The notes under the pieces were generated by a model. That model worked only from the letters and a program-made list of their open reading frames with translations, was not told where the DNA came from and ran no database searches. A stretch of DNA of 64,000 bases from Atherinomorus stipes (Eukaryota; Chordata; Actinopteri; Atheriniformes; Atherinidae): assembly GCA_023101725.1 (NCBI GenBank), contig JALJCO010001448.1:558001-622000 (forward strand). The letters are read 5' to 3'. A program made the translations under genes and the position numbers. Positions 33,901 through 45,900 of this stretch are shown one piece after another; within the stretch, counting starts at the first letter, position 1, and every line of letters starts with the position of its first letter.

Positions 33901-36900
33901 AGGTGAAGTTCTCACCTTGTAATGCTGCAGAGTGTTGAGACGTTTCCAGTTGCCCTGCACCACAGATGTAAGGTCCTCATCTGACAGGATGAGATGACCG
34001 GCAACGCCAGACCTCCACTCTGAACACAAGATCAAACCATCAAAACAGTGAGTGGCCACAAGACAATCCTGGGCCTCACCCTCAAGTTTCCTCCAATCAA
34101 GTTTCCTCCAATCATCACTTCCACCCATCTAATCGGACTCTAATCGGACAATTTCCTTTAAATTGAGTGTTTGGGAACAACAGCAACTCAGCCGCGAAGT
34201 GGTCGGCCACGTAAACTGACAGAGCGGGGTCAGCGGATGCTGAAGTGCATAGCGTGAAGAGGTGGCCAACTTTCTGCAGAGTCAATCACTACAGACCTCC
34301 AAACTTCATGTGGCCTTCAGATCAGCTCAAGAACAGTGACAGAGAGCTTCATGGAATGGGTTTCCATGGCGATCAGCTGCATCCAAGCTATAAATCACCA
34401 AGTGCAATGCAAAGTGTGGGATGCAGTGGTGTAAAACAGGACTGGACTCTAGAGCAGTGGAGGCGTTCACTAGAGTGATGAATCGCGCTTCTCCATCTGG
34501 CAATCTGGGTTTGGCGGTTGCCAGGACAACAGTACTTGTCTGACTGCATTGTGCCAAGTGTAAAGTTTGGTGGAGGAGGGATTATGGTGTGGGGTTGTTT
34601 TTCAGGAGCTGGGCTTGGCCCCTTAGTTCCAGTGAAAGGAACTCTGAATGCTTCAGCATACCAAGACATTTTGGACACTTCCATGCTCCCAACTTTGTGG
34701 GAACAGTTTGGAGCTGGCCCCTTCCTCTTCCAACATGACTGTGCACCAGTACACAAAGCAGGTCCATAAAGACCTGGATGCAGAGTCTGGTGTGGAGGAA
34801 CTGGACTGGCCTGCACAGAGTCCTGACCTCAACCTTTGGGATGAATTAGAGCGGAGACTGAGAACCAGGCCTTCTCGTCCAACATCAGTGTGTGACCTCA
34901 CAAATGAGCTTCTGGAAGAACGTTAAAAAAATTCCCATAAACACACTCCTAAACTTTGTGGACAGCCTTCCCAGAAGAGTTGAAACTGTTCTAGCTGCAA
35001 AGGTGGACCAACGTCATATTGAACCCTATGGATCAGGAATGGGATGTTACTGAAGCTAATATGTGAGTCAAGGCAGGTGAGCAAATACTTTTGGTAAGAT
35101 AGTGTATGTGTGTATGTGTGATGTCGCTTCAGATTCTCACCCAGGTCCAGTGAGTCTGCGTGGGGCCGATGAGAGAAGGAGGTGCTCTTGTACACCTGGT
35201 CCAGCAGCTTCTCCTTCACCTGTGTGATGGTGTCACAGTCCAGAACTTTAGAGGGTAACGGCTGCGTCTCGTTCACGCCTCCACCCTGCACCAACACATT
35301 CAGCGTCTGCAAAAGAAGAAACAAGGGAGAGAATAAAGAAGGGCAGGAAAAAATACAACTCCTTGCAGGTAAGCTTTGTTTGTCAGTCTGGGCCTCCTCA
35401 CCAGGGTTTTGTACTCCACGTCTTCCCTCAGCAGGCGGTTGTCATTCAGGGTGTATTTGGCCTTCCCCGTGACCGTATCCACCGGTCCTTTATCTACCTG
35501 GTGTTTTATGGCCCTGAACAACATGTACAGAGGCTCACCTGCTGAATCCTGTGCACACACACACACATGCTGCTTTTAGTACAAACATTCTTCAGGAGAT
35601 TAAAGGGCTCAGACAAAGACCAGCTTTAAATCAGCGGTTGGTAACTTCGTAAAAAGCTGAATATTCAGCACAAAGCTGACTGACCCTGAGGAAAGCGTAC
35701 AGACAGATGGACATCCAGTTGGTCAACAGCTTCTCCACCACCGTCTCTGTTCTGTAACGAGACGTTTGGTTAAAACACCCCCAGCTTGAATCGACTCTCA
35801 CGTCTGATCCGGGCGTCTCACCTTCGCAGCATCAGTTTGGGGTTCTTGGCCACGTACTGCTCCACCAGGTCATTCAGGAGAGTCTTGAGGATGTCGGTGA
35901 AATACTCCAGCTTGCCGTGAAGTGCCACCGTCAGAAGGGAGGCCACGTAGGCCCGGTCCCGGGGAGAGAAGGTCCGCTGGTTCTCAAGAGTGTGAATGAA
36001 CTGAAAGAGAGAGGGGAAAAGATTTGTTTGACATCTTTCCTGAAAATGCATGATTTTCTTTAAAGTGCCACGTTGCTGATGATGATGATGATGATGAACA
36101 CCTTAGTGAGGAAAAGTTTGCTGTTGAGCAGGTTGGACAGCTGCACCAAGCCCTGCTCCACCGTCTGCCTCCGACACTCCTGGACATCCAGATCTCGCCT
36201 CAGAGGAGACTCCCGGTGGCCAGGGAAGAAGATGCGCTCCGCATACATCCGGTAGTCGAGGAAGGGGATGCCCGAGCCCACCAGGTCGCTGGACATGTCC
36301 ATCATCTCGGTCATCAGGTCTGGGTGCAGGAGGGGAGACTTAAAGGCTCTTCATCCTCAGCTTCTCATATTTAGAACTACAGACCCATGCGACTGATGTC
36401 GCGGCACGACCCCAGCGCCATGCTGGAAGACGACTGAACCACACGGAGCTGCGTGCTTGCATTTACCTGATGAACGGTGTTTGGCGTAGACGTTATGAAA
36501 GTGGCTCGTGCAGAGAGGAGAGGGGAGGACATGTGCTGTCATTCTGCAGCGATCGCCTTCACAGAGACATTTCAGAAGCAAACTGCTATAAAACCATGTT
36601 TTCACCCACTGATCTCTGCCTGAGTTCTGTCTCCGAGTCCTGTTCGCTATATTTAGGGATGTAACGATATGAAAATTTCATATTACGGTCATTGTGACCA
36701 AAATGATCACGGTTATCATTTTTATCACGGTATTATAGAAATAACAACCCCCAGCATCTTTGAAAATATCCATAATGGGTCTGAATGTCTATTTTGTAAT
36801 AGATCTGTTCATGTGGGGGCCTTCGTTGCCTTCCACCATGTTTTCATAAATTAAACATTGCAAACTGCGACCGCTGCTGCTTTTCCAGCCAATGAGCAGC

Positions 36901-39900
36901 ATCACTGGGAGTTTTTCAAAGTGCAGTAATCAGTCACGTTTTAACGATAATTAAATTTTGAAATGGTATCACTAATGGTTGGTAATTTTATCCCTGTTAT
37001 CCATTTTACAGGTAATCATTAGATCCCTAGTTATATTAGGACAAATTCATTCCTGATCAGCTGATAAAAACACAAAGCCTCTCCTATGAGACACTCTGTT
37101 CTTTGGCAAACAGCTGACAACACGCTCCTGGTTTGTGGCGACGAACTCGCTGATATTTCATCCACTGGTTGTGGTAATTGTGACTTCCCATTGTCTCCTA
37201 CAGATAAATGTTACATTCTCCCTTTGAAAAACATTTTGGACGGGTTTATTTAAGCATTTTGTCTTCATACTGTAAATCCAGCGTACACGAAATGGGACGT
37301 AGCTGGACCGTGTCACGTGACCAATGTGAACCAATAACTGCCTGAAATTGAGAAGAGCCAATGAGAACCCGTGCTTAGCGTAAAACCCTCTCTTGTCTGA
37401 TCATTTCGCTATTGATACAACTGGAAATATCAAATTTGGATGAGATGACATCAGCGAGGAAAACCTTTCCAACGAGACATGACGGGGTACAGAGAAGCAC
37501 GGCGGTGCTGCGCTTCAGGCAAAAACACAAACTTTAGCTGCATTTGAAGGGATTTGGGTTCATGCAGACAAAGAATCTGAAATAAACTCCTAAAACGTTA
37601 ATTTTGGATGTTTTCTGTACACTAGTCCAAAGGAAAACATGCTAAAGAAGTAAACAACAACAACAAAAAAAAAACTAAACAAAATCAAGCAGGTGATGAA
37701 AAAACATGTTTTTTTTTTCCTGCCGTGACTAACGGTATTATAAAGACTTGTTCACTCCAGGTCCTGCCCTGTTACAACCTAAAATACCAGGGATGGGACT
37801 TTTTGTTAACAACACGACAGACATTTGACACATGCTCCCCTCTGCACAAAAAACAGTGTTGTTATGTCGAGGGGGCGGGGCTTGTGGAATTTCCAAATTG
37901 CATTTTTTTGGCTTTTAAGTTATTTCACTTCCTATTCAAATACACGAGTGCAAATACACAAAGTGCTCTTTCCCATAATCAATCCAAATATTTTAAATAA
38001 AACAAATCCACTTTCTCTGAATGGGATCGCCACTTGACCCTCATCCGTCTTCATATGTGACGGGAGCGTGACAGGCGACACACATGGCGGCAGCGGCGAA
38101 GAACAAGAACAAAGTGTTGGGAGTTTTATTAAAGTTAGAGATAAGGTAGTGAGGTGCAAATGGTGCATCAAGGACGATGCTTCTCACACATCCACGTCAG
38201 GAATGCAGGCTCACCTAGAAAAAACCCCAATGCTGTCTCCGCATGCTGCTGCTGTTAAAAAAAGGGAGGGAGGGGCCGACAAGTCGACAAAAAGCTGACA
38301 TGAGCCTCGAAAATCGATTTTCCAAATCCTGTCATTCCCATCCCTACCAAGTACTGTACACAAGTTGACCGCTGTGAAGGGATCAGTTACTTTATGCTTC
38401 ATCAACAGCTACCAGTGTTGTCTTCCAACATGGCCGGCCGTCTTGTGACCAGTGATGTCATGGGTCTACACTCATGTATCCACAAACTCAAACAGTTTTC
38501 TTCCATCCTTCCTTTCTTTCCAGTTTTCTCTTTGGTCACGTCTTACCTGTAAACTCTTTCTTGCAGCGGTCTCTCACACTGGTCTCCAGGTTCTCCAACT
38601 GGATCTGGACCTTCTTGTAATCCCTCAAAGCCTGCTTACTCTTCCTCCTATAACACACACCGGATCAGATGGTCAGGAGAGAGGACGAGTAACACCGGCT
38701 TCATGCTGGATTGATGGGAATTACGTGAAATCGTGCACGAAAACCTCTATGAACTTGAAAGCAGGGTTCTCGCAGATATCAAGCAAGTTAAATTTAAGAC
38801 CTTTTAAGACCTTTATGAACTAAATTTAAGACCAAGATGATGCATCACCAGAAACATTCAAATGATTGCAGAAATTCAAAACCTTTTAAATTAATTCAGT
38901 AATGAAAAATTACTTGTATTAAAAAATTAGACTAAAACAATTCAGTATTCAAACTGATATCAAAACTGTACCTTCTTAGCCAAAGTAACCCCCCAACATA
39001 ACACTAATATCTGTCTATACCCTGCCATGACATGAGATTTTAAAAAAATGAGGAAGAAAACTTTAAACCATAAAAACAAGTAGTTGTCATGGGTTTAGTC
39101 GTTTAATCATCACACATCAACACCCGTACAGCAGCTGTCTGAGCCTCTTAGAAAGACGGACAGTATCAACTTCTGATTGCTGCATTTTATTCATCTACAT
39201 GGCCAACACCTCTCAGGATTGAATAAAAGTAAAAAATGAAGACTAGTCTAGTCCAAATCAAACTGAAGACCTTGGATGAAAAGCTGGCTGTATTTAGGAC
39301 ATTTTAAGGCCTTAAATTTAAAGGGACTCGAGGCAAGATTAAGAAACGAAACTCGCGACTACCACGAGCCAAGCCGTCATAGGAGCACAAACTGAAGCCA
39401 TAATGTTGTTTAATAAGCTTTTTTTTTTTTTTTATACTGGTAAGATCCCCGAGGGGAAATTAGGGCTCTGCATTTCACCCATCTCTGTACTGTGAGTATC
39501 AGAGATACTGGGCTGCTACTTAAAGCGCCCGGGGGTTAAGGACCTTGCTCAGGGATCCACAGTGGTTCACCCAGGGGTCGTGTTGGGAAATCGAACCCGG
39601 GTCCTCCGCGCCCAAGCGCACGACGCCACCACTGGGCTATCCACTCACCCAGTTTTTCTCTGTAGTTCCACTTTTTAGTGTCTTTCAGTTGATCTGGATC
39701 GTTTGCTGACGGCAGAAGAATCCATAACTATCGCTTACAGTGTTTGAATTTACCGCGACCATCTTCTTCCTGTATCAAAACTGCGGATGTAGCGTCATTT
39801 GATGTCGCGTCCGCAGGGCAGCGCGGGAAATTCGGACACCGAATTGCAGCACATTTTGCAGCACACAGCCTGTTCAAGGCAACGGAGAGAAACGTGGGTG

Positions 39901-42900
39901 GAAACGTTATTTTTGGTGTTTAGCGCTTCATCACCCATTAGTATGAAAAAAAATGGACATGCATGTTTGTTTGTTTTTAAATTTCTGCCTCTACCGTACC
40001 GTACCGTCTTCTTCCGCTTATCCGGGATCGGGTCGCGGGGGCAGCTGCCTAAGCAGGGAAGCCCAGACTTCCCTCACCCCGGCCACAGCCGCCAGCTCAT
40101 CCGGGGGGATCCCGAGGCGTTCCCAGGCCAGCCGGGAGACGTAGTCCCTCCAGCGTGTCCTGGGTCTCCCCCAGGGACTGGTCCCGGTGGGACGTGCCTG
40201 GAACACCTCACCAGGGAGGCGTCCAGGAGGCATCCTAACCAGATGCCCGAGCCACCTCATCTGGCTCCTCTCTATACGGAGGAGCAGCGGCTCTACTTTG
40301 AGTCCCTCCCGGATGGCCGAGCTCCTCACCCTATCTCTAAGGGAGAGCCCGGCCCCCCTGCGGAGGAAACTCATTTCGGCCGCTTGTACCCGCGATCTCG
40401 TTCTTTCGGTCATGACCCACAGCTCATGGCCATAGGTGAGGGTAGGAACGTAGATGGACCGGTAAATCGAGAGCTTTGCCTTCTGGCTCAGCTCCTTCTT
40501 CACCACGACGAACCGATGCAAAGTCCGCATCACTGCAGACGCCGCACCGATCCGTCTGTCCATCTCCCGCTCCATTTTTCCCTCACTCGTGAACAAGACC
40601 CCGAGATACTTAAATTCCTCCACCTGGGGCAGGACCTCACTCCCGACCCGGAGAGGACATTCCACCCTTTTCCGGGCGAGGACCATGGTCTCGGATTTGG
40701 AGGTGCTGATTCTCATCCCGGCCGCGTCACACTCGGCTGCAAATCGCCCCAGCGAGAGCCGGAGATCACGGCCCGATGACGCCAACAGAACCACATCATC
40801 TGCAAACAGCAGAGACCCGATTCTGAGGCCACCAAACCGGATACCCTCAACACCTCGGCTGCGCCTAGAAATCCTGTCCATAAAGGTTATGAACAGGATC
40901 GGTGACAAAGGGCAGCCTTGGCGGAGTCCAACTCTCACCGGGAATGGATCCGACCTACAGCCGGAAATGCGGACCAAGCTCTGGCACCGGTCGTACAGGG
41001 ACCGGACAGCTCGAACAAGGGGGTCCGGCACCCCGTACTCCCGGAGCACCCCCCCACAGGAATCCCCGGGGGACACGATCGAACGCCTTCTCCAAGTCCA
41101 CAAAGCACATGTAGACTGGTTGGGCGAACTCCCATGCCCCCTCCAGGATCCTGAAGAGGGTGTAGAGCTGGTCCACTGTTCCACGACCAGGACGAAAACC
41201 ACACTGCTCCTCCTCAATCCGAGGTTCGACTATCCGACGGACCCTCCTCTCCAGTACCCCTGAATAGACTTTACCGGGGAGGCTGAGAAGTGTGATCCCC
41301 CTGAAGTTGGAACACACCCTCCGATCCCCCTTTTTGAAGAGGGGGACCACCACCCCAGTCTGCCAGTCCAGAGGCACTGCCCCCGATGTCCACGCGATGC
41401 TGCAGAGGCGTGTCAGCCAGGACAGCCCCACAGCATCCAGAGCCTTAAGAAACTCCGGGCGGATCTCATCCACCCCAGGGGCCCGGCCACCGAGGAGCTT
41501 TTTGACTACCTCAGCGACCTCAGCCCCCGTGACAGGAGAGTCCACCCCTGAGTCCCCAAACTCTGCTTCCTCCTCGGAAGACGTGTTGGTGGGATTGAGG
41601 AGGTCTTCGAAGTATTCCCTCCACCGGCCCACGACGTCCCGAGTCGAGGTCAGCAGCCCACCATCCCCACTGTACACAGTGTTGATGGTGCACTGCTTCC
41701 CCCTCCTGAGCCGCCGGATGGTGGACCAGAAACGCCTCGAAGCCGTCCGGAAGTCGTTCTCCATGGCCTCACCGAACTCCTCCCATGTCCGAGTTTTTGC
41801 CTCAGCGACCGCCAGAGCCGCGCTCCGCTTGGCCCGCCGATACCTGTCAGCTGCCTCAGGAGCCCCACAGGCCTCTAGTCCCTTTAAAATTTAGAATTTT
41901 AGACATTTTTAGACTTTTTAAGACCCTGGAAGAACCGTGTGAAAAAAGCTAATGTTAATCTGAGCCTTTTTAAAAACCCTCTTTGTTGGATCTCAGTCAC
42001 TTTTATGCTGTGATGTTCCACCAGTCCAGGTGTTAATGGGAGACCCCAAAACACCAACAGATATTTCGACCCAGGTCATTTCTGCATCACGTACTGCTTC
42101 CTGTAAGCTCAGACACCCCCCCTCTCTACTTCCAGCAGAAAAACTCCCACCTGATGTGCTGGTGTTAGCAGCATCTGCAGATCGGACCAGACCAAGCCGT
42201 CCACACTCTGATAAGTGAAATGTCATGAACAGAGCTGGGAACTGATCATGGGAAGGGGAGCTGTTGGTATGGATCTCTGTCATGCATAAAGCATGTGAAG
42301 AACATTTCATGAAGACATCAGCAAACTGGGCCAAATCCATTTCCTTTAACTTTTGATAAGATTTTTTTTTTTTTTTTTAGCTATTTTTGTTTTGTTTGAC
42401 ATAAAACTGCATGAAGAAGTTCAACCCTTTTAATCCCAGTCAGCATTCAGACATCATGTTCCAGTTCAGCCTCAGTTGTCAGATTATGATGCAAAATGTT
42501 GTAAATGAATGTATCAATAGATACAGCACCAAAAACCAACTAGAACCATACAAAAGAATTTATTACCAACAGAACTTTGTAGAAATAACACACAGATCAA
42601 CAGTGAAGCCTTTTCTCATCTGCATATCATCTCTCCATCTCGACTTTCGGGCATTCAAACAAACACAACAGAAACTATTTCCATGTTTCCACTTTTTCCT
42701 CATTTCCAGTTATTTGTGCTACTATTTACCCATTATTCTCACAAAACCAACTCCGACTCAGCTGCATCAGAAACATTTTCTTGTCTTTATTCCAGCGATA
42801 GAGGACCATTATTTTTCTTCTTTTCAGACTCACAAAGAACTTTCTGCTCACTTGTTGATCTTTGGCTGCTCCTGATTGGACGTTACCGTCAATTTAAGCT

Positions 42901-45900
42901 CTGATTGGAGAAAAGTTTGGCAGTAAGTGTCTTCATCATCATTTCCAGGTTCTTAAAATTATTCATAACCTACAATTAAAGAAAAGGCTAAATTTACAAT
43001 AGTAATTCCAATAAGACACACAAAAAAGTAAAAAATAAATAAAAATGTATTGAATTATAATTTAGTGAAATAAAATATTACTTATTAATAGCAGTTGAAA
43101 ATAATGATTATGATGATGTTGATGAGAAAACAAAACTGTCCCAGACAAATTAGAGCACCCTGATCATGAACAGTGGGCCAAAATACCTGTCAACAGGTGC
43201 AGACGTCTGATTGGACGTTACAGAAAAACACCTGATTGCAGTGATTGTCTCAAAGTGTTGCTCAACAAAATTTTAGCTTCAGAGCCCCATCATGCCTGTT
43301 TATTTGTTTTTTTTTGTGTGTGTTTGTTTTTAAAGGAGCCCTATCATGAAAAATGGACTTTTAAGAGCTTTTCAGCATGTCAGTGTGTTATTTCCTTATC
43401 AAGAAATGATTTAAATCGTTATTTTTCTTCATTCATGCATTTTTGAGTAATCTACAAGAATATTTAAACCAAGCGCTACCTCCCTGCAAACGGCTGATGA
43501 TCCACCCCGTTACGTATGAACGTGGCACCAATCACGAAGTGACAAACACGCATGTGCAACATCCAGCAAGACGCCCTCTGTTGAACAGAAACTCAGAGAA
43601 TCCTATACACACTCTCTGAGGAAGAAACTAACACCTGCAAGAAGATTTCCTCAGAGACAAGCAGCCATCAGCTAACAGACGTTTGCTCCAGAGTCCAGGA
43701 GATTTTTTTCCTTTTTTTTCTCTTTTTTTTAAGCTCTAGAGGACAGCAAGTTGGGAAAAATGTGGTTGTGTTCAGCGTGGTTATGTTCAGCGTGGGAGTG
43801 TATTTGTTGTACTGGATGAATCGACTTGCCAGAAGTGGTTGGATTTTAACTTCAGGAGCAGGGGGAAAAAAAAAACTCAACTTTGTGTGTGAACTTCACT
43901 CCTGACAACTTCATGAATCTCGGGCAGTAAAGTGTTTTTTTCTCTGGGATTACTTCTGAAACCTGACGCAGTTCCTACTATAAAAACGCGCATGGACAGA
44001 CAACAGCACTGGTGAGTGAAACAAGTCTCTCAGCTCAGCGCTAACTGTTAGCCTATGATTTGTTCGCTAAATTACTTGCTTGTCAGGGGTCTCTGTGGTA
44101 CTTCTGTGGTACTGCGTGTACTTCAAACTCCATATCAGACTCTGGGTCGAGCGCATACAGCTCCATAACAGGCTGGTCTGTTTTATCCCGTCGATCGGAG
44201 TCCGATTATCCATCAATGTTTACTACTAACATCCACATGAGAGCTGCCGGTGCCGGTGCTACAGACAATTCTGTGACCCTTCAGAATAAGTGTCTTTTTC
44301 GGGGCGACGTCATGAAATGGGCGTAAAACATGCTGCAATTGGTCGAGAGCTCCGCGGTTCAGGACAGTCAGCCATCTTACTTCCGTGTTGGAAATTAGAT
44401 GCATCGAAAAACTAATATTTAACACCAAATTAGTTTCTATAGTAACGATGGGAACATATCTAGCTTATAAATGCCTATATTTGACTTTTGGAACATTTGA
44501 AAAGCATGATACAGCTCCTTTAATATTTCTTTCAAATTCAAAATCAATGTCATGATTTTCATAGAATTTTTATTTATTATTACTTTTGTCAATTTTTTCT
44601 TTTTTGTTTTCAAGTTTTTCAATTTCAACTTATTTCACTGATGGCTGATTTTTTTTCTTTATTTAATGGCAAGGTATGAATAATTTTGAGGACTGTAATT
44701 TCTGGGTCATAATGGAGGTTTTTCGGGGATTTTGTTGCTGGATTGTAAACCTCCTGGACAGATATAAATTCCTGGAAAACCTCCATAAATCCCCTGAAGA
44801 GTAAACTATCCATCACAGTTCAGTCCACAGTTACACACTCCTGTTCCTGAGAAACTTTTGACAATATATGTGATAACACTCAGGGGAGCGCTGGCGATCT
44901 AGTGGAGTTTTAAGGGTTAAAGTGTTATGATGCTAAAATGTGAAGTTGCACTCACTGACCTGTAGATGAGGACGATGATGAGGACAATGAGGGCAACGAT
45001 GGAGGCTCCAACCCCGACTCCAATCTGAGCCTCCAGAGGGAAGGTGGACGGGCTGAGGTTGTCATACTGAACTTTTCCCAGAGAGAAGTTCAGGTTACCC
45101 ATGTGGACCTAAAACACACACACACACACACACGTTTGATTAAACACCGAAGCAGCCCTGTGGGTGTCACTCTGAGATGTTTGCATGCTCTGAAAACGAA
45201 ACCGGTGGACTCACAGTGAATTCAGGCAGGTGATCGGAGCCCTCACACTTCTTACAGTTTGGCCCTGGAGGAGGCTGCTGGGGGGGAGGCTCACAGTACA
45301 GATGGTTCCTGGTCAAGGTCTTAACAGCACACACTCCCTCCCCTATCAACACCACCACCTCCTCTTTAGTGATGGCCAGGTCCAGGTTGTCCCCCTGAGA
45401 GAGGACGGACAGGGAACAAATCCACATTCACATCCTCATTTTTTCTCTTGCTACATTAGAAATGATGGCGGTGCACCGATACTGAGCTTTTTAAAATGAT
45501 TTATCTCATCTATTCTCCCGTATGTCCACATAACTGAGCTTAATACAGATTTTATTATGAAACTATAAATATGACTAAGTAGTTTTATGATGATGACAGA
45601 GCTCAGCTCACTAAAAGCATCCCTGATATCATGAGCCAAGTTTCAGTTACAGTTGTTTTCAAAACAAAAGCGACATTTCTTAAATTTTCAGAAGTACAAC
45701 TGTGATATGCAGGTGTTTCCACTGAAAGGGGCTTTAGTGCATCAGCCGTCACTTTTGTAAAATCCCGTCCCGTGAGACGCAAGTTTGAGGATGGAAATAG
45801 AAAAAAAAAATAGTATTTCAGAGCTTCTGCTGCTGCTCATCAGGAGGTGAAAGCAGTGGATGATAATTCAGAGGCAAAGTTCGTATGTACGGAGCCTCTG

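Larger units (their letters stand above)
39322..41883. mobile_element. piggyBac-like non-autonomous element, interrupted by a SINE and a Rex3-like LINE
   Basis: TTAA at 39318-39321 and 41884-41887 flanks inverted ends AGGGACTCGAGGCA and AGGGACTAGAGGC. A second copy in opposite orientation starts at 52300, also next to TTAA, and shares several hundred bp, for example CGTTTCCACCCACGTTTCTC read on its own strand. TTAA duplication is the hallmark of piggyBac transposition; no transposase is present. Confidence 0.7.
38762..41940. mobile_element. Outermost repeat of a four-component nest (AATTTAAGACC family)
   Basis: The left part 38762-39317 contains repeated TAAATTTAAGACC motifs. The right part 41888-41940 carries TTTTTAAGACCCTGGAAGAA. 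The reverse complement of the right end, GGTTCTTCCAGGGTCTT, resembles the left start GGGTTCTCGCAGATATC only weakly. The interior is occupied by the TTAA-flanked element 39322-41883. Confidence 0.5.
42421..44921. mobile_element. Interspersed DNA repeat, copy 2 (outer layer of a triple nest)
   Basis: The left end TCAACCCTTTTAATCCC and the right end GTTTTAAGGGTTAAAG form inverted termini. The left interior matches 1262-1390 and 2587-2800. The right interior (CAGTTACACACTCCTGTTCCTG) matches 27060-27160. It is interrupted by a Tc1-type MITE at 42949-44697. Confidence 0.65.

Noticed and set aside
39799..41894. Long plus-strand open frames (326, 224 and 200 codons)
   Set aside because: They are antisense to the Rex3-like reverse transcriptase frames and owe their length to its GC-rich codon usage. 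No domain is visible.
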